This document shows positions 9,948 through 21,404 of a DNA stretch of 64,000 nucleotides, piece after piece (position 1 is the first letter of the stretch; the number at the start of each line of letters is the position of its first letter). Under the pieces are notes generated by a model. The model worked only from the letters and a program-made list of their open reading frames with translations, searched no databases and was not told where the DNA came from. The DNA lies in NCBI GenBank assembly GCA_947458275.1, contig CANGYR010000005.1:92773-156772 (forward strand). Direction: 5' to 3'. This DNA comes from Chitinophagaceae bacterium. GTDB lineage: Bacteria; Bacteroidota; Bacteroidia; Chitinophagales; Chitinophagaceae. A program made the position numbers and the translations under genes.

Positions 9948-10044
9948 CCAAAACCAACAAGTAAGGATTAAAGAATTAATTAAAACGGTTATATAGAATA
10001 TCAACCGAAAGAAGGTGTTTTAATCACTCTTTAAATCCTTATTT

Positions 10045-10176
10045 ATGAAAAAAAACCAACACAGACTCTCAGGTCTGCTAAAAATGGCCCTGACAGTAAA
10101 GTCGGTATGGAACCTGCTTTTCTTCTACTCCGACAAAAGAGATTTCGAGCGGCTCAAAAATTTTATAGCTTCTTGA
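10045..10176 (+). CDS. Candidate 43-aa small protein preceded by a structured leader
   Basis: MKKNQHRLSGLLKMALTVKSVWNLLFFYSDKRDFERLKNFIAS*. Confidence 0.45.
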   Translation: MKKNQHRLSGLLKMALTVKSVWNLLFFYSDKRDFERLKNFIAS

Positions 10177-10194
10177 AATGTATTACCATCAAAC

Positions 10195-10221
10195 AAAATC
10201 CCCGGGACTTCCGGGGATTTT
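10195..10221 (-). terminator. Terminator after the SNF2-family gene
   Basis: AAAATCCCCGGGACTTCCGGGGATTTT hairpin 5 nt past the stop. Confidence 0.75.
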
Positions 10222-10225
10222 GTTA

Positions 10226-13200
10226 TTAGCTGAATAAATATTCTACATCTGCTTTGGTGAGCGATTTCACAAAACCACTTTCATCGGAGATTAATTCCTT
10301 GGCAAGTATTTTTTTCTTTTCCTGCAACTGCAGAATCTTATCTTCTATCGTATCAATACAAATCATACGATAAGCAAAAATATTTTTCGTCTGGCCAATG
10401 CGGTGTGTACGGTCTATTGCCTGCTGCTCCACTGCCGGATTCCACCAGGGATCAACAATGTATACATAATCCGCAGCGGTAAGGTTCAAACCCACACCTC
10501 CTGCTTTCAATGAAATTAAAAACACCCTGCACTCATCTTTGCTCTGAAAATTCTGAATGGCCTTCTCTCTGTCGGTTGCAGAGGTGCTTCCGTCAAAGTA
10601 TTCAAACGGAATATTCTTTTCAATAAGCTTTTCTTTTATCAGTGCCAACATGCCGAGGAACTGTGAGAATATCAATGCTTTGTGTGAGCCGATATTTTCT
10701 TCTATTTCTCTGGATAGTTCTTCCAGCTTAATGGAATAATTTGGGTATTTGTCTTCCTCATTCAAAATAGCCGGACTGTCGCATATCTGGCGCAACTTCA
10801 TCAATCCCTGTAAAATAGTCAACTGCGATTTATCAATACCCTGTGTTTCAATGGTGCCCAATATTTTATCACGATAACTGTTTCTATACGCTTCATATAT
10901 TCTTCTCTGATCAGTATCCATTTCACAAAACAAAATAGTCTCTGTTTTTTCCGGAAGATCTTTCGCTACCTGCTCTTTGGTGCGTCTGAGAATAAAAGGA
11001 TTAATTAGTTTACGCAAATGCTCTTTCTGTTCCTGCTCGCCAAACTTATCAATCGGCGTGGCAAATTCATTTCTGAAATACTCCATGCTTCCCAGCAAAC
11101 CGGGATTGAGAAAATTCATTTGTGCATAAATATCGAATGTATTGTTCTGCAACGGTGTACCGCTCATGCATATACGGTTTTTAGCCGTCAGCAATGTAGC
11201 TGCTTTGGTCACCTTTGAAGATGGATTTTTTATCGCCTGGCTTTCGTCCAATATCACGTAATCAAATAAAATTTTCAGAAAAATATTGATATCACTGCGC
11301 AATGTTCCGTATGTTGTAATAATGATATTAAATTTCTCCAACTCTTCTGCTTTTCTGTTGCGCAAATTTCCATGATGAATATGATAACTGAGTGCAGGTG
11401 TAAATTTTCCCACCTCATTTTTCCAGTTGTAAATAAGAGTAGTCGGACAAATAACAATTGCTTTGAGTGAGCCATTCGCCGTCTTGTACTGTTCAAGCAT
11501 AGTGAGCGCCTGTACAGTCTTACCCAAGCCCATATCATCTGCCAATATACCACCCCAACCAACTTCATTCAGATAATTCAGCCATTGGAAACCTGCCAGC
11601 TGATACGGTCGCAATATTTTCTCTAAATTAGCAGGTGCGGGCGTTTCTGGAATATTTTTAAATTCTCTCAGACGTTGGAATTTCTCATCCAAGGCGAAAC
11701 TTAATTCTGACTCGCTTCTGTTTTCATACAATTCATCAATAACCGTCATGTGGTAACGCGACAAACGGAGTTTATCCTGTTTGCCTTCACCTGCTTTAAA
11801 GAGAAGTGAATATTTTTTGAGCCATTCATCGGGGAGTATTCCAAGTGTTCCGTCTCCCAGCTGCACGAAAGACTGTTTGGCAGCCAATGCTTTTTTAATA
11901 TCGGCAATGCCTACACGCTGTTCGCCGAATTCAATTTCCACTTTAGCATCAAACCAATCAAGACCGCTGCTCACATGTATGTGTGTACTCGGCTTCGATG
12001 TATTGAATCTGAAATTTCTCAATGCCTCAAAACCAAATACAGGAACTTTCATTTCCTTCATGGCATCCATGAAAAGAAAAAACCAGTTGTTGCGCAACAC
12101 CTCAGTTCCTTTTAAAATAAAACTTCCTGAATCATTTTGATAAACAAACGCAGAATGTAAATTTTGCAACTTTGTAAGAAAATCCTGCTCCTCCTCATTG
12201 TTACGCTGTATGACAAGTATTTTATCCCCATCCGGAATGGTTAATGTTCCGGTAATAGGTCCAACCGCCTGAAATCCTTTATATATGAATACCGGCTGAA
12301 ACAGAAGATATTCTCCTTTTTCCATCAATTGCATTTTCACATCGGGAGCGCCGCCCTTAACTTCACGCATCAGCGATTTATCAAATTCAACGTTATATGC
12401 TTTTGTAAGCGGTAAAATAAATTCCTGCATTTGCACCGCCCAATCGGATTTGTTTACCCTGATATTTCCTTTTGCCAAAAAGTTTTCGGCCTGAACAATG
12501 TCTTCGGTTTTATTCCAGGTATACAATACATCATCATGAAGAAAAACCAGACTGCTATTGCATTCATTTTTTTCAAACGGAATTTTTCTTCCATTGATGT
12601 TAACCATACAGGTGAGTTCAAAATGATCGTCAACCGACATCAATTTGAATGATGGAGAAATAAAACTATTGCTGAGTTCAACGTCTTTTAGATTAGCCGT
12701 TACAAAGTTTTTTTTATTTGGAAGCCGAAATACAAAATAGCTGGAGGCCTGTTCCTCAAAAATCTTTTTCAGTTTCGGATGGATATATTCAGCTATCAGC
12801 AATTTGGTTTCTTCCGGCAATTCATCTCCATCACTTTGAATGATGTTTTCCCAAATTCCACTGAATGGTGAGTTTCTGTTGATGAACTTGTTGATTTCCG
12901 GAGACTGCAGTTTTCTTATTTGCAAAAACAATTGTTTGTCGCCTTCGCTGTAATGTTCGGTATCTACAAATTTTGTCAAATCAATGGCCTCAACTTTGCC
13001 GATGAATTTTTTTGCTTCATCATCCTGCTCTCCCTGAACGGCATCAATTCCAAAACCCGGATAGGATTTGGCATTAAAATTAAAAACCAGTCCCAGCTTT
13101 TTTGCCGGCTTTTCTTTTTCTACCTGTTCTTCTTCCTTTTTTTGTATAGGCATGAAAGTGGCGGCAGGCCTGGAATCAGTTGAACTGCCTGTCGGAGCGG

Positions 13201-13990
13201 AGACTCTTTTGATGGTTGGATCAAGCAGCTTTAAAAACGGCTTGCCATCCTTGTATATAAATTCGAATTTACCAGTTAAATCATCATTTAAACTGTAGCC
13301 ATAAATCTGCAGCAACTTGTTTTTGTCTTTATCCCAGTTTCTGATGGAATCAAAATAATTGGAGCCATAAGCATTCAACAATTGAAGGAAAAGTGCCACC
13401 TTGTGCTCGCATAACGGATGTTTGGATTCCGCACAAGTACAAGAAGTGTCGAAATTTCTCTCATCATTTTTTTGAATAACAATCGGGTATGCAACACCGT
13501 TATAATTCAACTCAGCTTCTACACGTTCGTCTGCTGCTTTATTAATGGTGGCTTTACCGCTGCGCAATATTTTTTCAGCATCTTCATATATAGCGGGAGA
13601 CGACAACATTTTGATCATTTTCAGATCAATGTGTTTCATCTTGGCTACTGTATGGTATTGATTGTATTGTATTACAGAACCGCCGAGCATATTTTTGTCG
13701 GCCATATCCTGTAAGCGGAATAAAGCAGCCGACTCATGACGGCAAATATCTCCCATATTATACGGACAACCGCAGCGAAGTGATATCAATTTAGGATCTG
13801 CATATTTATTAATATACACTTTATAAAACATGCTGTAAGTATCATCCTTTACCCTAAAAACCATATTCCCCATTAGCTGATCATGTTCAATCATCTCCAC
13901 CATACCAGCGCTATGGATTTTCTTACCTCGACGAATTACTTCATCGTTGCCGTTATTGTAAATATGTTTTATGATATGCGGTAATGCCAA
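10226..13990 (-). CDS. SNF2/RapA-like DEAD/DEAH helicase with N-terminal SWIM zinc finger
   Basis: CTCAESKHPLCEHK SWIM motif; GGILADDMGLGKTVQ, DESQAIKN, SGTPLQNN, GGVGLNLTAADYVYIVDPWWNPAVEQQAIDRTHRIGQ. Confidence 0.95.
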   Translation of the reverse strand: MALPHIIKHIYNNGNDEVIRRGKKIHSAGMVEMIEHDQLMGNMVFRVKDDTYSMFYKVYINKYADPKLISLRCGCPYNMGDICRHESAALFRLQDMADKNMLGGSVIQYNQYHTVAKMKHIDLKMIKMLSSPAIYEDAEKILRSGKATINKAADERVEAELNYNGVAYPIVIQKNDERNFDTSCTCAESKHPLCEHKVALFLQLLNAYGSNYFDSIRNWDKDKNKLLQIYGYSLNDDLTGKFEFIYKDGKPFLKLLDPTIKRVSAPTGSSTDSRPAATFMPIQKKEEEQVEKEKPAKKLGLVFNFNAKSYPGFGIDAVQGEQDDEAKKFIGKVEAIDLTKFVDTEHYSEGDKQLFLQIRKLQSPEINKFINRNSPFSGIWENIIQSDGDELPEETKLLIAEYIHPKLKKIFEEQASSYFVFRLPNKKNFVTANLKDVELSNSFISPSFKLMSVDDHFELTCMVNINGRKIPFEKNECNSSLVFLHDDVLYTWNKTEDIVQAENFLAKGNIRVNKSDWAVQMQEFILPLTKAYNVEFDKSLMREVKGGAPDVKMQLMEKGEYLLFQPVFIYKGFQAVGPITGTLTIPDGDKILVIQRNNEEEQDFLTKLQNLHSAFVYQNDSGSFILKGTEVLRNNWFFLFMDAMKEMKVPVFGFEALRNFRFNTSKPSTHIHVSSGLDWFDAKVEIEFGEQRVGIADIKKALAAKQSFVQLGDGTLGILPDEWLKKYSLLFKAGEGKQDKLRLSRYHMTVIDELYENRSESELSFALDEKFQRLREFKNIPETPAPANLEKILRPYQLAGFQWLNYLNEVGWGGILADDMGLGKTVQALTMLEQYKTANGSLKAIVICPTTLIYNWKNEVGKFTPALSYHIHHGNLRNRKAEELEKFNIIITTYGTLRSDINIFLKILFDYVILDESQAIKNPSSKVTKAATLLTAKNRICMSGTPLQNNTFDIYAQMNFLNPGLLGSMEYFRNEFATPIDKFGEQEQKEHLRKLINPFILRRTKEQVAKDLPEKTETILFCEMDTDQRRIYEAYRNSYRDKILGTIETQGIDKSQLTILQGLMKLRQICDSPAILNEEDKYPNYSIKLEELSREIEENIGSHKALIFSQFLGMLALIKEKLIEKNIPFEYFDGSTSATDREKAIQNFQSKDECRVFLISLKAGGVGLNLTAADYVYIVDPWWNPAVEQQAIDRTHRIGQTKNIFAYRMICIDTIEDKILQLQEKKKILAKELISDESGFVKSLTKADVEYLFS

Positions 13991-14090
13991 AGCAGAATTC
14001 CTTTATGGTTGAATAGTTAGGCCTATTAAAAATCCCCCTTCTTCTGAAAAGGGCAATTTGCAAAAGTAACGGAATTTTGGGGTAAAAATT

Positions 14091-14828
14091 CTAGTATTTT
14101 ACCAGTTTTCCTGATTGATAAATTGGTAAAACTGGAGCTGTGTTGGAAAGCAGACAATGGCGGATATCTTTTTCCAATCCGAATAAAGACAGGCGGACAT
14201 AATGAGAGGCCTCGCGTTGTTTCATAAATTCAAATAAATCGTTTCCCGCCTCTTTATATAAAGACAAGGCCATCCTTGAAGCATCGCAGTTGACAGAAAA
14301 ATGTGAACCGATTTGATTAATGACTGCGCCGGCAAATAAGGTGTCTTCAATATTCACACGATCTTTCCATGCGGAACAAGCCAACAGTACATTTTTCTTC
14401 TGTTGCAAAAGATAGTTGCAAACAGCATCCAGATTGGAAAAAGCGCCTGTAATGATTTGTTCGGCACCTTTTTCGAGTGCCATATGCAATAGTTTGGTAC
14501 CGTTTGTAGTAGTCAGCACCAAGGTTTTGCCGCCGATAAACGAAGCCGGATATTCAAAAGGAGAATTGCCGTATTGCAAACCCTCTGCTACCTTACCGTC
14601 TCGCTCACCTGCAGTGATGGCATCGAGTTGTTTCCCTATCCTTATGCACTCCGGTACACTGTCAACCGGAATAATTTCTTTAGCTCCGTTGTGCAAAGCT
14701 GCAGCTATGGTGGAGGTTGCTCTCAACACATCTATAATTACCACAATGCTGGAGCTGATATCGTACAAATGCAATAGCGCCGGGGAAAGCGATGTATACA
14801 AAACCGGTTTATTGTTGGTGTCCGACAT
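14091..14828 (-). CDS. comB: 2-phosphosulfolactate phosphatase
   Basis: VVIIDVLRATSTIAAALHNGAKEIIPV...AGERDGKVAEGLQYGNSPFEY...LTTTNGTKLL. Confidence 0.9.
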   Translation of the reverse strand: MSDTNNKPVLYTSLSPALLHLYDISSSIVVIIDVLRATSTIAAALHNGAKEIIPVDSVPECIRIGKQLDAITAGERDGKVAEGLQYGNSPFEYPASFIGGKTLVLTTTNGTKLLHMALEKGAEQIITGAFSNLDAVCNYLLQQKKNVLLACSAWKDRVNIEDTLFAGAVINQIGSHFSVNCDASRMALSLYKEAGNDLFEFMKQREASHYVRLSLFGLEKDIRHCLLSNTAPVLPIYQSGKLVKY

Positions 14829-14851
14829 TTGATATTTCAGATTTTAAAAAT

Positions 14852-15937
14852 TTATTCAAAAGGAACCTTCACTACTTTGGCTGCAACTGCGATGTTACGG
14901 ATTTTAATGAATATTTCCGTTCCGATTTGCGTAGAAGACGTCTCAACATATCCCATTCCTATAGCCTTACCGAGTGAAGGCGACTGCGTTCCGGAAGTTA
15001 CGATGCCGATATTTTTTCCCGATGCATCCACCATTTCATAATCATGGCGGGCAATACCTCTTTCAACCATTTCAAAACCGACGAGCTTTTTTGTAATTCC
15101 TTCTGTCTTTTGTTTTTCAAATATTGCTTTAGAGGTAAAATCTTTGGTAAACTTAGTAATCCATCCCAATCCGGCTTCAATGGGAGAAGTAGTATCGTTG
15201 ATATCGTTCCCATAAAGACAAAAGCCCATTTCCAAACGTAATGTATCTCTTGCGCCCAGGCCTATTGGCTGAATGCCGTATGACTTGCCCGCTTCGAAAA
15301 TAGCATCCCAGATTTCATTGGCATCATTATCCTTGTCTTCAAAATATATCTCTACGCCTCCTGCGCCGGTATATCCAGTCGCGCTGATAAGTACATTGTC
15401 AATGCCGGCAAACTTTCCTTTAACGAAAGTGTAATACTTTAGATTTAGTATATCCATTTCCGTTAGTGACTGTATGATTTTATTGGCATTAGGTCCCTGA
15501 ATAGCCAGCAGCGCTGTCTTTGATGAAATGTTGTGCATTTCCACACCCTTATTGTTTCTGCTGCTGATCCAGTTCCAGTCTTTTTCTATATTACCTGCAT
15601 TTACTACCAGCATGTAGGTCTTGTTTTCCTCTACACAATAAACAAGCAAATCGTCTACTATTCCACCCTGTTCGTTGGGGAGACAACTGTACTGTGCTTT
15701 TCCGGCGGTCAATTTAGAAGCATCATTGCTGGTAAGTCGCTGAATAAGTTCAAGTGCATCGGGACCTTTTAGGATAAATTCTCCCATATGGCTTACATCA
15801 AACACGCCTGCATTTTTTCTTACCGCAGCATGCTCTTCGTTAATCCCTTTGTAGGAAATAGGCATATTAAATCCGGCAAATTCTGCCATCTTGGCGCCAA
15901 GTGAAATGTGTTTGGATGTAAAGGGAGTCGTCTTCAT
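14852..15937 (-). CDS. gcvT: Glycine cleavage system aminomethyltransferase T
   Basis: [43 protein letters not shown]...[18 protein letters not shown]. Confidence 0.97.
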   Translation of the reverse strand: MKTTPFTSKHISLGAKMAEFAGFNMPISYKGINEEHAAVRKNAGVFDVSHMGEFILKGPDALELIQRLTSNDASKLTAGKAQYSCLPNEQGGIVDDLLVYCVEENKTYMLVVNAGNIEKDWNWISSRNNKGVEMHNISSKTALLAIQGPNANKIIQSLTEMDILNLKYYTFVKGKFAGIDNVLISATGYTGAGGVEIYFEDKDNDANEIWDAIFEAGKSYGIQPIGLGARDTLRLEMGFCLYGNDINDTTSPIEAGLGWITKFTKDFTSKAIFEKQKTEGITKKLVGFEMVERGIARHDYEMVDASGKNIGIVTSGTQSPSLGKAIGMGYVETSSTQIGTEIFIKIRNIAVAAKVVKVPFE

Positions 15938-15996
15938 GTAAGCAATTTGAGGGCAAAAGTAAATGAAAAATGACTCAGAAAATACATTCCTGTAGG

Positions 15997-18000
15997 CTAT
16001 TTAATTAATAAAAAAGGATTAAAACTGCGTATTTCCTGCATAGCGGGAGTATTGCGCCTGTGTTCGGTTTTTATTTTATGCTTTACTGTCCTTACGGGCT
16101 TTGCTTCGTTTTTTTCTTCCGGAAGAACAGGCTCAATCTCTTCATCATTCCGGTCTTCCTGTTTTTCATTTTTTCTTTTTTCAGCACGCTGTCCGTCAAT
16201 GGTGTACAATCCATCTGCCTTCATAATGTACTCAACTCCGGATTCCCATTTCTGCTCAATCATTTCAGGAAAAATAGCTTTACGAACATCTTCATCTATA
16301 TCATTGTCTGAAAACATACCAATGTTTTTTCCGATTTTTATTCTCTTTCCTTCAGGAACATATACGGTAACGATTATACGCTGATTTCTGAATTTATTGT
16401 CTCTTGTAATCGGAATGCCTCCATCCAGCGTAAGAATGGAATCTCTTTGCATCAGATTGAAATGAATGTTTTCTGCTGTTGCGTTGGCATTTTTTCTGTT
16501 ATTTCCATTTACCTTCTTTATGGTGGTTACCCTAAAACTGTCATTGGATGATTTCAATATCTGAATGCTGATGTTTGAGGTGTACAGCGTATCTTCAAAT
16601 AGCGCGTCGAGTTCCGTAATCTGAACTCCTTCGTTAATGTTGATGTTATTATTGGACGGAAGAGTAACCATCTCTAGCTTTCCAACAGCAGGATTGGACA
16701 GCGCCACCTCTTGTTCATAAGTATCATTGGTGGATTTGAATTCTTTTACAATAGAGCTGATTAGTCCGCCTAAAGAAAAAGCTCCCAATACGAAAAGAGT
16801 GAAAAAAGAAGTCGTGAGCAATCTGCTGCTGCTCTTCGCTTTTGTCAGCCATCTGATAATGGAAGTAATAATCCATACCATTGGTGTAATAATGAAAAAC
16901 AACAAAGTTCCCCAGGCAAAAGCTGTCTGCCACCCCTCATTCAATACAAATCCTTTAAGCGGGAAAATAGCAAAAGAGGCAATGCTTATTGAAAACAAAA
17001 CAGCAAACAAAGCAATAATAATGATGGCCAGAATGAAGTAAACAAAAATTTTCACCAGGGTAACGAGAATTTTTCCAATGATGCCGGTTGAATTTTTCCA
17101 ACCTTTTTTCACTTCTCCCGCCACTACTTCTGATTTTTCTTTTGCTACAGTGGTTGCCTCTTTGCTAAATTCTTTAAGTCTGCTTTCTACTCCTTTCATT
17201 TCCGACATCACCGTTGTTTTGATTGAGTTCATGTCAACTTTCTCTCCTTTCATTTCAAGTTTTTCGGAGGTTGTTTTGGCAAGCGGTATGGCAATCCAAC
17301 ATATAATATAGGCTATAAATCCAAAGGGAGTAAAGTGTGAAATCCGATCCCAATCTATGAAGTTGCTAAAAAATGGAGCCAAAAAAATTACTCTTGGTAT
17401 CCATGGGTTTATTCCAAAATAATGCCCCAAGCCGCTGCAGACACCGCCGATGATTTTATCATCATCATCGCGATACAATCTTTTTCGGGTGCTTCCTATT
17501 TCTTTGGATGCGCTGCTGGGTATGGCAATCCACAATATGAGATATGGTAGAAATCCAAAACCAAATGAAATTACGGACACTACAAAAATGATGCGGACAA
17601 TGACCACATCAATACCAAAATAATTGGCAAGGCCGCTGCAAACGCCGCCAACAACTTTGTTATTTTCATCTCTGAATAATCTTTTTGCTTTGGGCGATGA
17701 ATGGGTCGAAGAAGCCGACTCGGTGGATGCTGACTGTTCGCCGTCGAACTCTTCCGGGCGACCGATGCTTTTAATAACGGCCTCAACATCATTGTCTGTA
17801 ATGCATACAGCTCCCTGTTTGATACGCTCCTGAAAAAGCTCTCCTATTCTGCTTTCTATATCATTGATAATCTCCTCTTTGCCTTCTTCATTGGCAAAAT
17901 GTTTATGCAGACTTTCAGTATAGGCTTTCAACTTATCGTAAGCCTTAGTTTCAATCGGAATAATTCTTCCGTGAAAATTTATATTGATGACTTGTTGCAT
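15997..18000 (-). CDS. PspC-domain membrane protein with two tandem PspC domains
   Basis: Two [26 protein letters not shown] / [26 protein letters not shown] modules. Confidence 0.9.
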   Translation of the reverse strand: MQQVININFHGRIIPIETKAYDKLKAYTESLHKHFANEEGKEEIINDIESRIGELFQERIKQGAVCITDNDVEAVIKSIGRPEEFDGEQSASTESASSTHSSPKAKRLFRDENNKVVGGVCSGLANYFGIDVVIVRIIFVVSVISFGFGFLPYLILWIAIPSSASKEIGSTRKRLYRDDDDKIIGGVCSGLGHYFGINPWIPRVIFLAPFFSNFIDWDRISHFTPFGFIAYIICWIAIPLAKTTSEKLEMKGEKVDMNSIKTTVMSEMKGVESRLKEFSKEATTVAKEKSEVVAGEVKKGWKNSTGIIGKILVTLVKIFVYFILAIIIIALFAVLFSISIASFAIFPLKGFVLNEGWQTAFAWGTLLFFIITPMVWIITSIIRWLTKAKSSSRLLTTSFFTLFVLGAFSLGGLISSIVKEFKSTNDTYEQEVALSNPAVGKLEMVTLPSNNNININEGVQITELDALFEDTLYTSNISIQILKSSNDSFRVTTIKKVNGNNRKNANATAENIHFNLMQRDSILTLDGGIPITRDNKFRNQRIIVTVYVPEGKRIKIGKNIGMFSDNDIDEDVRKAIFPEMIEQKWESGVEYIMKADGLYTIDGQRAEKRKNEKQEDRNDEEIEPVLPEEKNEAKPVRTVKHKIKTEHRRNTPAMQEIRSFNPFLLIK

Positions 18001-18022
18001 CCTGATTTGATTTAATTATTTA

Positions 18023-18358
18023 CTATTGATTGTTATTAATTGTTACCATATTCACCGCGTTCACCAACTCACACCAGATTTTTGACAGCTCATCATAGAA
18101 AGCACCGCCTTCGTCGGTGAGACTGAAATATTTTCTTGGAGGGCCACTATTGCTTTCCACCCATCGATAAGTTAGGAGACCTGCATTTTTCAAACGGGTC
18201 AACAAAGGGTACAACGTTCCTTCAAATATGCTGAGATTGGCGGCTTTCATTTTTTCAATGATGTCGGAAGGATATGCTTCACCTTGTTTAATAATAGAGA
18301 GAATGCAAAATTCCAGAACCCCCTTCCTCATCTGACTGCCGGTATTTTCGATATTCAT
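18023..18358 (-). CDS. PadR family transcriptional regulator
   Basis: RKGVLEFCILSII..GEAYPSDIIEKMK...FEGTLYPLLTRLKNAGLLTYRWVES..GPPRKYFSLTDEG. Confidence 0.93.
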   Translation of the reverse strand: MNIENTGSQMRKGVLEFCILSIIKQGEAYPSDIIEKMKAANLSIFEGTLYPLLTRLKNAGLLTYRWVESNSGPPRKYFSLTDEGGAFYDELSKIWCELVNAVNMVTINNNQ

Positions 18359-18435
18359 TTTTTGTTTATTTTAGTACTGATTAGTAACAATTAATATCCG
18401 TTGAATATTGTTGAATGTTGTTGAACTTGGGGCCC

Positions 18436-18524
18436 GTTGTTGGTGTTATCACCAACGACAATCCTTCCTTTCAACTTCCATTCAATCGACTTTGGGCTCC
18501 GTTGTTGGTGTTATCACCAACAAC
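18436..18524. repeat. Two copies of palindrome GTTGTTGGTGTTATCACCAACRAC, spaced 65 bp
   Basis: 18436-18459 and 18501-18524; variants near 36365-36390 and 43673-43696. Confidence 0.85.
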
Positions 18525-18792
18525 AATCCTTTCACGTCCATTCAACAGACTCACCCCACAAATTTATACAAACATATGGTACTATGCAATACATAATACT
18601 ATATTTTTTACATAAACCTGTCTGATAATTATCATTTTTATTATATAACTCACTCCTGTATTGATTTTTAGAGAAATAAGGTCGGATAATACATTAATTG
18701 AGCGTTTATATGAACGGTAGATTTATAAGATGAGCGAAGGAATTTGTGTGCAAAAGCATTCAAAAAATAGACAAAAAAGTATTTTACACCTT

Positions 18793-19935
18793 ATGATGAA
18801 GAAAATTTTGATTGGATTATCTATTGTGGTAATCGCAACCATATCCTGTAAAAGTAGTAAAGACCTGTTGGAGAGAACCGATACGGAAAGTGCCCTTCGG
18901 GATGCAGTAAAAAGATTATACAAAAATTCGGATGACCAGTATGCTGCCGAGGCTTTGCCTATATTGTATAAAAAGATACAGGAAAAAAGGATGGATAAAA
19001 TAGAATCCTTGCAAGCCTCGAGCGATTTGAATAAATGGGATAAAATCATAGCAGAGTATAAATCCTTAGAAAATTCCCGCAATACAATCATTGAAGCTCC
19101 TCCGGCATATAAAATCATGAAGCCGGAAAGCTATGAAAACAAGATCAAAGAAGTTTCTCTGGCCGCAGCAGAAGATTATTACGTGTACGCACAAACGCTT
19201 TTATCGAGACCGGGAAGACAAAATGCTTTGCAGTCCTATGCCGCCTTTGGAAAGGTAATTAAATATGCACCGGGTTATAAAGATAGCAACGAAAAAATGC
19301 AGCAGGCATATGATAAATCAATTGTCACCGTAGTTGTTTATCCTGTGGAAGATAATTCACTTTTCAATAACAACAACTGGGGCAATTATGGAAGCAATTT
19401 CAACAATGAATATTTTCAGCAACGATTGTTGAGAGAGTTGAGTAACGAAAATAATGCATTTGCCAAATACTATTCAGATTGGGAAATAAGAAGAAATAAT
19501 ATTTTTCCCGACTGGTCGGTCTACCTCAGACTAAGAAACATTGACCTGCCTCCTGCATCAAATAATTATTCAACCAGAAGAGTCAGCAAACAAGTACAAA
19601 CCGGAACAGACTCCACCGGAAGACCTACATACTCTACTGTATATGCCACGCTAAACATCACCCGTTCAAGTTTTATAGCAAGAGCAAATATGGAAATAGA
19701 TATCAGAGATTTGAAAAACGGAGGAAATATTTCTTTACGAACATTCCGTGAAGATTATCGATGGGAACAGGAGACGGCCAATTATAATGGTGATAGCAGG
19801 GCGCTCTCACAAAGAGACTGGGATTTAGTCAACGCCCGTTTAACTATGCCCAGGAGAGAAGATGTTGTAAATGAATTATACAGAAAAATTTATCCGCAGG
19901 TATTGAACGGCATTCGAATGGCTGCGAGGGGATGA
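18793..19935 (+). CDS. Lipoprotein, conserved hypothetical
   Basis: MMKKILIGLSIVVIATISCKSSKDL lipobox; internal start preferred over 18730. Confidence 0.75.
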   Translation: MMKKILIGLSIVVIATISCKSSKDLLERTDTESALRDAVKRLYKNSDDQYAAEALPILYKKIQEKRMDKIESLQASSDLNKWDKIIAEYKSLENSRNTIIEAPPAYKIMKPESYENKIKEVSLAAAEDYYVYAQTLLSRPGRQNALQSYAAFGKVIKYAPGYKDSNEKMQQAYDKSIVTVVVYPVEDNSLFNNNNWGNYGSNFNNEYFQQRLLRELSNENNAFAKYYSDWEIRRNNIFPDWSVYLRLRNIDLPPASNNYSTRRVSKQVQTGTDSTGRPTYSTVYATLNITRSSFIARANMEIDIRDLKNGGNISLRTFREDYRWEQETANYNGDSRALSQRDWDLVNARLTMPRREDVVNELYRKIYPQVLNGIRMAARG

Positions 19936-20018
19936 TGATTTAAGTGGAAAAGAATTCTACAACATATTTTTAACCTTAATGATTATTGAAGGTCTGATAC
20001 TGGAATATACCCTCGTTT

Positions 20019-21401
20019 ATGGAAATCAATCACCTGAATGCTTTGCGACTAGGATTTTCTACTAAAGAAAATACAAAGATTAAAGAAGCGGGAGTCAACA
20101 AATACATCAAGCACCAACTCAACGGAAATCTATCAATTTCCGAACCATCCTTTATCCAAAATAGCCCCAGAAGTATTCAGGAAATTCAGGAATTGAGAAG
20201 AAAATCAGAAAACGGAGGAAAAGATATTGAGAGTGTTGCAAAACAATTAAATCAGCTGAGCTTTGAATGGAAAGCCTATATACTCAGTCGTTGCCATGAA
20301 ACCAACTTTCCTTTAAGAGAGAAAATCAATTTGTTCTTTCAAAATCATTTTGTATGCACCCTGCAATCTGTCAAAGTTCCTTATTGGATATACAAATACT
20401 ACGAAACGATTCATACTCACTCTCTTGGCAACTATAAGAACTTGGTTAAGGAAATTGTTTATTCCAATGCCGTGATTAAATATCTCGACAATCATAAAAA
20501 CAAACGAGATAGCATTAATGAAAATTTAGGCAGAGAGCTTTTAGAATTATTTACTTTGGGGGAAGGAAATTATAGCGAAAGCGACATTAAGAATACAGCT
20601 TTGGCTTTGGCCGGTTTGACTTTTGGTGAGGAAAAAGGAAAGTATCGTCCTTTTCTTAAGGACAATTCCACAAAAACAGTATTGGGCAAGTCTGGGAATT
20701 TCATCATTGATGATGTGATAGACATCATATTCGAACAAAAAAGCACCGCTTATTTACTGGCAGAGAAAACATTAAAATGGTTTTTTTATGATGTACCCCA
20801 TTCCGATAAAATAAAAAAATACGGCGATTGCCTCTTAAAAAACAATTTTGAGTTAAAGCCGTTTTTCCAAACGCTATTTGAAGAAGAATGTAAAAATGAA
20901 ATGGGGGGAAATCAAATAAAAAATCCATTGATTTTCATGTTTCAGATTTTTCATGATTTGAATTTAAAGCCAAATTACAAGCTAATGGCATTCATTCTGA
21001 AAAACCAAAGCATGGATATTTATGATCAACCAAATGTGAAAGGGTGGAAAGGAGGCCAGAATTGGCTTACCTCGCAAATATATCTTGAAAGAAATCAGTT
21101 GATAGATTTTATAGTCTCTGGCAATGCGAAATATCAAAAAATCCTGAATAAACGATTGGAGAAATTTAATGCGGGAGAAATCTCATTTAGTCCCATATTC
21201 AATATATCAGATAAGAAGAATGCAAAATCAATTCTAAATGAATTAATTCAACGGATGATATTTGAAAAAAATGAAGATATTCAAAACGAACTCAACCAGC
21301 TATTGAAATATGACTTCGATCCGAATGCGGAAAATGCTGATAAAGCTATTCTGAAAGTATATCAATATCTGGCAAAAACTCCTGAATTTCAAATTATTTG
21401 A
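20019..21401 (+). CDS. DUF1800 family protein
   Basis: REKINLFFQNHFVC..., NENLGRELLELFTLGEGNYSESDIKNTALALAG, QPNVKGWKGGQNW. Confidence 0.88.
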   Translation: MEINHLNALRLGFSTKENTKIKEAGVNKYIKHQLNGNLSISEPSFIQNSPRSIQEIQELRRKSENGGKDIESVAKQLNQLSFEWKAYILSRCHETNFPLREKINLFFQNHFVCTLQSVKVPYWIYKYYETIHTHSLGNYKNLVKEIVYSNAVIKYLDNHKNKRDSINENLGRELLELFTLGEGNYSESDIKNTALALAGLTFGEEKGKYRPFLKDNSTKTVLGKSGNFIIDDVIDIIFEQKSTAYLLAEKTLKWFFYDVPHSDKIKKYGDCLLKNNFELKPFFQTLFEEECKNEMGGNQIKNPLIFMFQIFHDLNLKPNYKLMAFILKNQSMDIYDQPNVKGWKGGQNWLTSQIYLERNQLIDFIVSGNAKYQKILNKRLEKFNAGEISFSPIFNISDKKNAKSILNELIQRMIFEKNEDIQNELNQLLKYDFDPNAENADKAILKVYQYLAKTPEFQII

Positions 21402-21404
21402 TAA

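Noticed and set aside
18436-18524. CRISPR-like reading of the GTTGTTGGTG palindromes
   Set aside because: Only two copies and the intervening sequence is itself related between copies; better explained as a REP-like hairpin
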